A stretch of DNA of 64,000 bases from Bacteroidota bacterium (GTDB lineage: Bacteria; Bacteroidota; Bacteroidia; Chitinophagales; Chitinophagaceae). The position numbers and the translations under genes are program-made. The notes beneath the pieces were generated by a model. It worked only from the letters and a program-made list of their open reading frames with translations. It did not search any database and had not been told where the DNA came from. Where the stretch lies: the NCBI GenBank assembly GCA_030706735.1, contig JAUZNZ010000004.1:1-64000 (forward strand). Reading direction: 5' to 3'. This document shows positions 58,609 through 64,000 of the stretch, in pieces (within the stretch, counting starts at the first letter, position 1; every line of letters starts with the position of its first letter).

Positions 58609-59287
58609 TTTTATTTCCCTTTTTTAATTTAAAAATTTGGCGACTTTCAATCCAGTCCAGCGTCGCCCTGGCAAGCAAAGGTAACAAATCCTGCTTGCCC
58701 GCCTTAAACATATGATTTGCCCCCTCAATCCTCACTAAACTGGCCCTTGGGAGGGATGAACAGACCGATTCGATGAGATCCCATGCGGCCAGGTCGTCTT
58801 TGGTGCCCTGTAAGAACAACATATTAACATTTACAGCATGTAAATGTTCAGCCCGCTCGATGGAGGGCTTGCCGGCAGCATGTAAGGGGAATCCATAAAA
58901 CACGATCCCCTTTACCTCAGGCCGGCTGGTTACCGACAAATACTGCGAGGTCATCCTTCCGCCAAAGGATTTGCCCGCGGCGAATAAGGGCAACGAAGGA
59001 TATTTTTTGTGAGCATGGCTGATGGCCGCGGCAATCGTTTCATGCGCTACGGCCGGGCTGTCCGGCCTTCCTTTTTTGTGCTCGGTGAAGGGGAAATTGA
59101 AACGAAGGGTCGCAACGCCCAATTCCGCCAACGAGCTGGCAAGCGTCGCCATAAAAGGATGATTCATCCCCGCACCCGCCCCATGTGCCAGCGTCATCAG
59201 GCATTTGCTTGCGGCCGGAACCCTATATTCGGCCGAAACCTGCCCGATGGTTGGAGAGATCTTTAAGTTGAATGATTCAATGATCAT
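58541..59287 (-). CDS. alpha/beta-hydrolase (KANL3/Tex30-like dienelactone hydrolase group)
   Basis: 248 residues, no signal peptide. The hydrolase core shows TLAHGAGAGMNHPFM, the nucleophile Ser107 in AGKSFGG, an acidic residue in GTKDDLAAW and the His in GANHMF. The domain ends about residue 222 (ATLDWIES). The last 25 residues are a Lys-rich tail that exists only because the frame runs into the start of the cold-shock gene. A T6 tract on the plus strand (58620-58625) just before the overlap could mark a frameshift that removed an earlier stop. The substrate is unknown. Confidence 0.85.
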   Translation of the reverse strand: MIIESFNLKISPTIGQVSAEYRVPAASKCLMTLAHGAGAGMNHPFMATLASSLAELGVATLRFNFPFTEHKKGRPDSPAVAHETIAAAISHAHKKYPSLPLFAAGKSFGGRMTSQYLSVTSRPEVKGIVFYGFPLHAAGKPSIERAEHLHAVNVNMLFLQGTKDDLAAWDLIESVCSSLPRASLVRIEGANHMFKAGKQDLLPLLARATLDWIESRQIFKLKKGNKNVRNMEQKGTGKKKAAKKEGKA

Positions 59288-59386
59288 ACCTGGTTAAACG
59301 AGAGATAAATTTTAAGTTGTCTAAAATATTGTAAATCAATTATATAACTTCTTGGTATCTACCTTGTACTATTTACCATATTAAGC

Positions 59387-59415
59387 TTGCCACACAGGTT
59401 TTAGTAATAAATTTA
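59387..59415 (+). promoter_or_regulatory. candidate promoter of the zeta-toxin-like module
   Basis: TTG (59387-59389) and TAAATTTA (59408-59415) with an 18-bp spacer are close to the Bacteroidota consensus, 26 bp upstream of the first gene. The region 59288-59440 is visibly AT-rich. Confidence 0.45.
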
Positions 59416-59440
59416 GGCTTAATATCAGTAACTTAGTCCA

Positions 59441-59761
59441 ATGAAATCTCTAATAAGAATAGCCAGGTTCTTATGGTCCGGAGGAATAGTAAGGCTTTTC
59501 CGAAATAAGACTTCATACGACTTTTCTGAAGTTGAGGCAAGCCCTTCAGGTTCTTTCGAGATTCAAAAATTAGTGAGCGAGGCAGGGCAAGCGGCAGCTT
59601 CCGAGGCCAAAGCTGTTGGAATACCTAAGATATTTGCCAGAAATGGTCAGATTCTTAGAGAATATCCTGATGGAAAGATTGAAGTAGTTACTGAAGGGTT
59701 TATCGAAAAAATGTTTTTCAGGCATATAAACTCAGGGGTCTTACATGCCAGAAAGAAGTAG
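59441..59761 (+). CDS. small protein of unknown function, possible antitoxin
   Basis: 106 residues. A basic N-terminal segment (LIRIARFLWSGGIVRLFRNK) is followed by an Ala/Glu-rich helix (LVSEAGQAAASEAKAVG) and a short beta-like end (IFARNGQILREYPDGKIEVV). I recognise no domain. Its stop overlaps the start of the P-loop kinase gene by 17 bases, so the two are translationally coupled. The size, order and coupling are those of an antitoxin before its toxin, but this is inference. Base composition is lower in GC than the neighbouring loci, suggesting acquisition together with the next gene. Confidence 0.6.
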   Translation: MKSLIRIARFLWSGGIVRLFRNKTSYDFSEVEASPSGSFEIQKLVSEAGQAAASEAKAVGIPKIFARNGQILREYPDGKIEVVTEGFIEKMFFRHINSGVLHARKK

Positions 59762-60503
59762 AAGGCTTCGTATTCTTGCAGGTCCCAATGGTAGCGGCAA
59801 AAGCACTATTGTTAAAAAAATCAGGAGTAATTATTATTGCGGCTACTTTGTCAATGCAGATGAAATTCAGGTAATCCTTGATGATAAGAAGGTATTAAAC
59901 CTTAACTCCAACTATGGTTTGGAAGTTCCCCTCGAAAATTTTGAAAAATTCCTTTCTATGGAAGGGAGGAGCTGGCAAGAGAAGGCAGCTAAAGAGAATA
60001 CTCCTATCAACATTTTTTTTTCAGATAATAATATCGTCATAAGAGAAGGTTATTTGACCGGCATCTATGACGCAGCTATTGTTGCAGATTTCATTAGATT
60101 GGAATTGTTGGCGCAAAATAACACGTTTACATTCGAAACCGTTCTTAGTCATCCATCCAAGCTTGATTTTTTAAAGGATGCCAGGCTGCGGGGATACAAG
60201 AATTATCTCTACTTTGTTTGTACAGTCAGCCCGGCAATCAATAGTGATCGTGTTGCACAACGAGTACGCTTAGGAGGCCATGGGGTACCTTCGGAAAAAA
60301 TAGAGAGCCGTTATTATGCTTCCCTTGCACTGCTTTCAGACTTAATTCCTCACACCTATCATACCTACCTTTTTGACAATTCATTTGAAGATTCAGAGAT
60401 CAAACTTGTCGCAGAAATTGAAAATGGATCAACCTTTATTCCTAAAACAGAAGAGATTCCTTGGTGGGTTGACGAATATGTGCTTGGTAAATTGTTTTCT
60501 TAA
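59745..60503 (+). CDS. zeta-toxin-like P-loop kinase
   Basis: 252 residues. A clear Walker A, AGPNGSGKST (12-20 region), is followed by NADEIQVIL, as in zeta toxins and related small-molecule kinases. FTFETVLSHPSKLDFLKDA contains the substrate-side Glu. RVAQRVRLGGHGVPSEKI supplies the Arg-rich lid, and RYYASLALL follows. Zeta toxins phosphorylate UDP-N-acetylglucosamine and block wall synthesis; many chromosomal relatives have unproven roles. It is translationally coupled to the small gene before it. No epsilon-type antitoxin is visible, so the antitoxin role of the small protein is a guess. AT-rich compared with the flanking genes. Confidence 0.8.
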   Translation: MPERSRRLRILAGPNGSGKSTIVKKIRSNYYCGYFVNADEIQVILDDKKVLNLNSNYGLEVPLENFEKFLSMEGRSWQEKAAKENTPINIFFSDNNIVIREGYLTGIYDAAIVADFIRLELLAQNNTFTFETVLSHPSKLDFLKDARLRGYKNYLYFVCTVSPAINSDRVAQRVRLGGHGVPSEKIESRYYASLALLSDLIPHTYHTYLFDNSFEDSEIKLVAEIENGSTFIPKTEEIPWWVDEYVLGKLFS

Positions 60504-60515
60504 TTATTATTGTGT

Positions 60516-60539
60516 GTTTTGGCTAGACCTTTCCAAAAC
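60516..60539. terminator. possible bidirectional hairpin between convergent genes
   Basis: GTTTTGG (60516-60522) pairs with CCAAAAC (60533-60539) around a 10-nt loop, between the kinase gene and the convergent DUF2911 gene. There is no strong T-run, so support is weak. Confidence 0.35.
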
Positions 60540-60553
60540 GGAGATTCAGCCGA

Positions 60554-61411
60554 CTATTTCCCCTGCGCTTCGGCCAGAATCTCCTTATTCATCCGGATAT
60601 ATTCCGGGTTGGGCTCCGCCAGGGCCAGTTTCAGGCCGGCATTGGCCGACACGATCGCGCCTGCCTTGTCCCCGAGCTTCAATTGGATCTTGCCGATCCA
60701 ATATTTGACGTTGTACGCATTGGGCTGGGCCTTCTCCCTTTCCTGCATCCAGGCCAGGGCCTTGTGGAGGTCTTTGTCATGGTTGTAATAATAGATGGCC
60801 GCAAAATAGTAGGGCTTCTTATCGCCCTGCATCGCCTTATCGATATTCGCCATCACCCGCGCATCCACATCGGTTGACAACGGGATGGTCACTGCCGTAT
60901 TTTCCCATAACAACTGGAGGTCTCCATGGTCGTTGAACATATTGGCGAACTGGATCGTGAAGGTCTCGATCCGGCTGTCCGTCCTGACCGGCTTGACCTT
61001 GAAACGCAATACGTCCTTGGTGGAATCATACGAATAGGCCCCCCACTGGTTGGCGGTGGCATTGAAGATCACCGTCCACTCCTCCGCGCCGGGAATCGTA
61101 AATAAGGCATAATCCCCCGGGGCAAGCCAATGCCCGCCTGCTTTTATCGAATCCGTGAGGCTCACTTTGGTGGCGGAATTGGCCCCGGTGCGCCAGACCA
61201 ACCCATAGGGCTCGGTCGTGCCCAACATCTTCCTTCCCTTTGTATTGGGCCGCGAATACGCGATACTGATCTTCCCGAGGCCAAATTCCTGTTCGATCTT
61301 TTGGGTGGTACTGGGCTGGGGGATCTTCAGATCCTGCGCGGAGGCCCTCAGGTGACCCAGGCCCAGAACGGCGGCGGCTGCTGCTGCGGCAACAAATAAA
61401 TTGATTTTCAT
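60554..61411 (-). CDS. secreted DUF2911-family protein
   Basis: 285 residues. A signal peptide rich in Ala ends near RASAQ (26). A DUF2911 domain covers about 30-175, with IAYSRPNTKGRKML and LVWRTGANSATKV as signature blocks; WLAPGDYALFTIP and EWTVIFN also belong to it. The C-terminal 100 residues are helical with TPR-like spacing (AIYYYNHDKDLHKALAWM). The family is common in Bacteroidota, exported, and of unknown function. It stands alone, convergent with the zeta-like gene and divergent from the DinB-like gene. Confidence 0.88.
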   Translation of the reverse strand: MKINLFVAAAAAAAVLGLGHLRASAQDLKIPQPSTTQKIEQEFGLGKISIAYSRPNTKGRKMLGTTEPYGLVWRTGANSATKVSLTDSIKAGGHWLAPGDYALFTIPGAEEWTVIFNATANQWGAYSYDSTKDVLRFKVKPVRTDSRIETFTIQFANMFNDHGDLQLLWENTAVTIPLSTDVDARVMANIDKAMQGDKKPYYFAAIYYYNHDKDLHKALAWMQEREKAQPNAYNVKYWIGKIQLKLGDKAGAIVSANAGLKLALAEPNPEYIRMNKEILAEAQGK

Positions 61412-61584
61412 AATGACGGGAAATTAAGTAAAATTTGATGATTAAACATCAAATCAGCAGTTTCCCGCCCGAAGCACGCCGCAAGTCATGCCCTTCCCGG
61501 CAGGCATCCTGGTGTCCGTGGAATGCATTGCCCTCTTGTAGGCCGGCAGGGTTTATAATAGTATCTTTATTGTCAAAATAACAT
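61412..61584. promoter_or_regulatory. divergent region between the DUF2911 and DinB-like genes
   Basis: 173 bp without a gene. A perfect inverted repeat ATTTGATG/CATCAAAT (61433-61454, 6-nt loop) lies 22 bp upstream of the DUF2911 start and could be an operator or leader hairpin. TATCTTTA (61562-61569) is a weak -7 candidate for the DinB-like gene. Confidence 0.4.
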
Positions 61585-62124
61585 ATGAAAAAGACGCCAT
61601 TCATTTTTCTCCTGAACATGTTGTTCCTGGGCCTGCTCCTCCAACCCCATCTCTCCTTCGCCCAGGATAAGAACAACCCGGCCCTCAAGTCCATTTTGCT
61701 GGATCAATACAAAAGCACATACAATGTGGAGGAATGGTTCGTCCCCGCGACCAAGGCCGTCGAAGGCATGACCGCGGAGCAGGCGACCTGGAAAGGATGC
61801 GATTCCTGTCATTCGGTCGCTCAGGAAGTGACCCATCTCATTTACTGGAATAAGGAGGCGCTGGCGAGGTTCAGGGGGGAGAAGCCCGATCCGTTTGGCG
61901 GTGATAACAGCAAGACCTTCGTCAACGTCGACAAAGCGCAATGGACCGCGATCGTCGCGCAACTGGACCAGGTGCTCGGAGACATACAGCGGTTTATAGA
62001 ACAGACTGATGAGGCGAAACTGAAACAATGGTATTCCGGTATCTCCCATGTCAGCACACACAACGCCTATCACACGGGACAGATCCTTTTTATCCGCAAG
62101 ATGCAGGGTTCCTGGAAACGTTAG
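61585..62124 (+). CDS. exported DinB-family protein
   Basis: 179 residues. A signal peptide (hydrophobic 5-22, cleavage near SFAQ) precedes a four-helix DinB/YfiT-like domain. Metal-binding His positions are in EVTHLIYWN and the final HNAYHTGQI. A CDSCHS motif adds two Cys that could form a disulfide or a metal site outside the cytoplasm. Cytoplasmic DinB-like members include bacillithiol- and other thiol-transferases; an exported role is not established. Its stop is 3 bp before the first YeeE gene, so it may be cotranscribed with the sulfur genes downstream. Confidence 0.85.
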   Translation: MKKTPFIFLLNMLFLGLLLQPHLSFAQDKNNPALKSILLDQYKSTYNVEEWFVPATKAVEGMTAEQATWKGCDSCHSVAQEVTHLIYWNKEALARFRGEKPDPFGGDNSKTFVNVDKAQWTAIVAQLDQVLGDIQRFIEQTDEAKLKQWYSGISHVSTHNAYHTGQILFIRKMQGSWKR

Positions 62125-62127
62125 CCC

Positions 62128-62640
62128 ATGACCGACCTGCTCAAATTCATACGCCAGCCCTGGCCCTGGTACGTTGCCGGGCCGTTGATCGGGCTCATCG
62201 TGCCGGCCTTGCTGCTGGCAGGCAACAAATCATTCGGCATATCGTCTTCCCTGAGGCAGATCTGCGCGGCATGCTTTCCCGCCGAGATCTCATTTTTTAA
62301 ATATGATTGGAAAAAGCAGAAGTGGAACCTTTTCTTTGTGGCAGGCATCGTGATCGGCGGATTCATCGCGACCTCCTTTCTGTCGGATAGGTTCGTAGAG
62401 CTCCTTCCTTCCGATATTTTTAATGTCGGGGCATTAATGACGCTCAGGGGGTTCTTGTTTATCGCGGTGGGAGGCTTCCTCGTCGGCTTCGGTACGCGAT
62501 ATGCCGGGGGCTGTACGTCCGGCCACTCGATCATGGGCATTTCCAATTTGCAGTGGCCCTCATTCCTCGCGACTTGCTGCTTCATGATCGGGGGCCTGGT
62601 CATGACCTGGTTCATTTTCCCCCTGATCCTAAAATTATAG
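62128..62640 (+). CDS. YeeE/YedE-family membrane protein, first half
   Basis: 170 residues with four predicted membrane helices. The family signature GTRYAGGCTSGHSIMG carries the conserved Cys. YeeE/YedE proteins import thiosulfate or related sulfur compounds. Full-length members have about nine or more helices, whereas here the transporter is split over two adjacent short genes. The partner starts 5 bp downstream. An unrelated sulfur role cannot be excluded. Confidence 0.88.
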   Translation: MTDLLKFIRQPWPWYVAGPLIGLIVPALLLAGNKSFGISSSLRQICAACFPAEISFFKYDWKKQKWNLFFVAGIVIGGFIATSFLSDRFVELLPSDIFNVGALMTLRGFLFIAVGGFLVGFGTRYAGGCTSGHSIMGISNLQWPSFLATCCFMIGGLVMTWFIFPLILKL

Positions 62641-62645
62641 GCAAG

Positions 62646-63056
62646 ATGAAGTACTTAAAATATGTAGTTCTCGGCATTCTTTTCGGCATCATTCTCGTGA
62701 AGTCGGAGGTGATCTCCTGGTTCAGGATACAGGAAATGTTCAGGTTTCAATCTTTCCGGATGTATGGCATCCTGGGCAGCGCCATCCTGGTAGGCATGCT
62801 CAGCATCGCGGTGATAAAAAAATTCAAGATCAGGACCGTCGGGAACGAACCGGTAGTCATCGCGGACAAGACCTTTCATTGGGGAAACGTGATCGGAGGA
62901 CTGATCTTCGGTCTGGGCTGGGCGATGACCGGAGCCTGCCCGGGACCACTTTTCGCCCAGATCGGCAGCGGCTACGGCGTCGTCCTGTTCACGCTTGCTT
63001 TTGCCATCCTCGGCACATGGGTCTATGGATTGATTAAAGAGAAATTGCCTCACTAA
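62646..63056 (+). CDS. YeeE/YedE-family membrane protein, second half
   Basis: 136 residues from the ATG at 62646; the frame is open further upstream but overlaps the first half. Four predicted helices and the matching signature GWAMTGACPGPLFAQIGSG carry the second conserved Cys. It presumably forms a heteromeric channel with the preceding protein. The rhodanese-like gene follows after 12 bp, which supports sulfane-sulfur handling. Confidence 0.88.
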   Translation: MKYLKYVVLGILFGIILVKSEVISWFRIQEMFRFQSFRMYGILGSAILVGMLSIAVIKKFKIRTVGNEPVVIADKTFHWGNVIGGLIFGLGWAMTGACPGPLFAQIGSGYGVVLFTLAFAILGTWVYGLIKEKLPH

Positions 63057-63068
63057 AAAGTGTAATAT

Positions 63069-63536
63069 ATGTGTAGAACCTCGCGCTCGCTTTCTTGCTG
63101 CCTGTTGGTATTTTCCCTCCTAACGAGCTCATTCGTCCGATCAACGCATGCTACCGGCGAACCCTGGACTCCCGCCCAATTGGAATCCCCGGAAACTCTG
63201 GCGAAGATCCTCAATGATCCGGCGGCCAGACAACCGATCGTTTTCTGCATCGGACCGACCGCAATGATCAAAGGCTCGATCGATATCGGGCCTGCAAAAG
63301 AAGACTCCAACCTGGTTAAATTCAGGCACCAGCTCGATCATTTGCCGAAGGACGCCGACATCGTCATCTATTGCGGCTGCTGTCCCTTTGCACATTGCCC
63401 AAATGTCAGACCCGCCTTTGAATTGCTCAATCGAATGAAGTTCACCCGCCAGAAGTTGCTCAACCTGGAGCATAACCTGAAGATCGACTGGATCAATAAG
63501 GGTTATCCCCTAATGCCCGCAATATCAGGTAGATAA
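63069..63536 (+). CDS. exported rhodanese-like protein with Cys-rich active loop
   Basis: 155 residues. The N-terminal hydrophobic segment (about 8-22) suggests export. A compact rhodanese-like fold contains the loop IYCGCCPFAHCPN (Cys102, 104, 105, 110), richer in Cys than the classical CRxGxR loop. It is encoded with the split YeeE pair and probably transfers or stores sulfane sulfur, though direct evidence is lacking. The ATG at 63069 lies 12 bp after the upstream stop. Confidence 0.82.
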   Translation: MCRTSRSLSCCLLVFSLLTSSFVRSTHATGEPWTPAQLESPETLAKILNDPAARQPIVFCIGPTAMIKGSIDIGPAKEDSNLVKFRHQLDHLPKDADIVIYCGCCPFAHCPNVRPAFELLNRMKFTRQKLLNLEHNLKIDWINKGYPLMPAISGR

Positions 63537-63586
63537 TTCCGTTTAAGGGCTATATTGCCAAATAAGGTCTACTTATCCCATTTATT

Positions 63587-64000
63587 ATGAAAAACCGATC
63601 TTTACATCTCTTTATCCTCTTTATTCTCGGCCTCTTTTGCCTGTCTTCCTGCGATTTCTTCAATGATAAACCGGCTCCGGCGGCAAAAGTGGTCACCGAC
63701 ACCATGGTGATCGTTAAAGATTCCATCATCAATGCGGGTCATTTCGATTCCATCCCGGTTGGCTTCTACCAGGGCATGTTGCCCTGCAGGAATTGTGAAG
63801 CGATCCAACGCACGATCCTTTTCTCAAGTGATGAACATTTTACCATGGAGGAGCTCGAACTCGGGAAGAGTATCCCGGCCAAAAGGACGGAAGGCACCTG
63901 GGAACACGATAAGGGCAAATTCCTCTTATACCTGAATAACAAGGTCCTCGCACAATACCGCCTCACGAAGGACAGCCTGATCAATTTGGAGAATAACGGC
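63587..64000 (+). CDS. NlpE-like copper-resistance lipoprotein, 3' end missing
   Basis: The first 138 codons are present and the frame is open at the window end. A lipoprotein signal has Cys22 (LFCLSSCDFF). An NlpE N-terminal-like domain follows, with GFYQGMLPCRNCEAIQRTI holding the CxxC pair. NlpE family members sit in the outer membrane and are linked to copper stress and envelope signalling in enterobacteria; in Bacteroidota the role is untested. The start is 51 bp after the rhodanese stop. Confidence 0.75.
   Translation, partial: MKNRSLHLFILFILGLFCLSSCDFFNDKPAPAAKVVTDTMVIVKDSIINAGHFDSIPVGFYQGMLPCRNCEAIQRTILFSSDEHFTMEELELGKSIPAKRTEGTWEHDKGKFLLYLNNKVLAQYRLTKDSLINLENNG

Overview
The window looks like chromosomal DNA of a polysaccharide-degrading Bacteroidota, most likely Chitinophagaceae. 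The evidence is three SusC/SusD pairs, a periplasmic-sensor hybrid two-component regulator, many secreted or lipoprotein glycosidases, and promoters fitting the Bacteroidota TAnnTTTG -7 pattern. No rRNA, tRNA, insertion sequence or CRISPR array was seen.

Region 1 (1-19600) is a xyloglucan-type polysaccharide utilization locus. A 5'-truncated GH31 alpha-xylosidase-like gene (+) converges on a minus-strand block. In transcription order the block is a hybrid histidine kinase/AraC regulator, SusC, SusD, a TIG-domain surface glycan-binding lipoprotein, GH39, GH42, a BACON-GH5 endo-xyloglucanase-like lipoprotein and GH29. A small two-helix membrane gene with an internal stop lies between the convergent ends.

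Region 2 (19685-35955) is a sugar-acid locus. On the minus strand are an AraC regulator, an FGGY gluconokinase-like enzyme, an RraA-like protein with a Sec signal and an enolase-superfamily dehydratase with a twin-arginine signal. On the plus strand are a second SusC/SusD pair, an IlvD/Edd-type sugar-acid dehydratase, a CE1-like esterase and a large FG-GAP/ASPIC lipoprotein. It contains no recognisable glycosidase.

Region 3 (35956-56899) is a second glycosidase locus: GH127, a third SusC/SusD pair, a divergent LacI regulator, an aldo/keto reductase of the fucose-dehydrogenase type, GH95, GH3, GH97, a PA14-containing GH31 and a SASA-family acetylesterase. The palindrome CAATCGATTG, exact or with one mismatch, occurs upstream of GH127, upstream of the SusC gene and twice in the lacI/reductase intergenic region. 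I infer these are operators of the LacI protein.

Together regions 1 and 3 carry the activities expected for fucogalacto-xyloglucan or similar decorated hemicellulose: endo-glucanase, alpha-xylosidases, alpha-L-fucosidases (GH29, GH95), beta- and alpha-galactosidases, GH3, beta-L-arabinofuranosidase and deacetylation. Region 2 and the reductase could feed released sugars or sugar acids through an oxidative 2-keto-3-deoxy route.

Region 4 (56954-64000) is mostly general-function genes: aquaporin, MsrA, cold-shock protein, an alpha/beta hydrolase, a visibly AT-richer zeta-toxin-like two-gene module, a DUF2911 protein, an exported DinB-like protein, a split YeeE/YedE pair with a rhodanese-like protein, and an NlpE-like lipoprotein cut by the window end.
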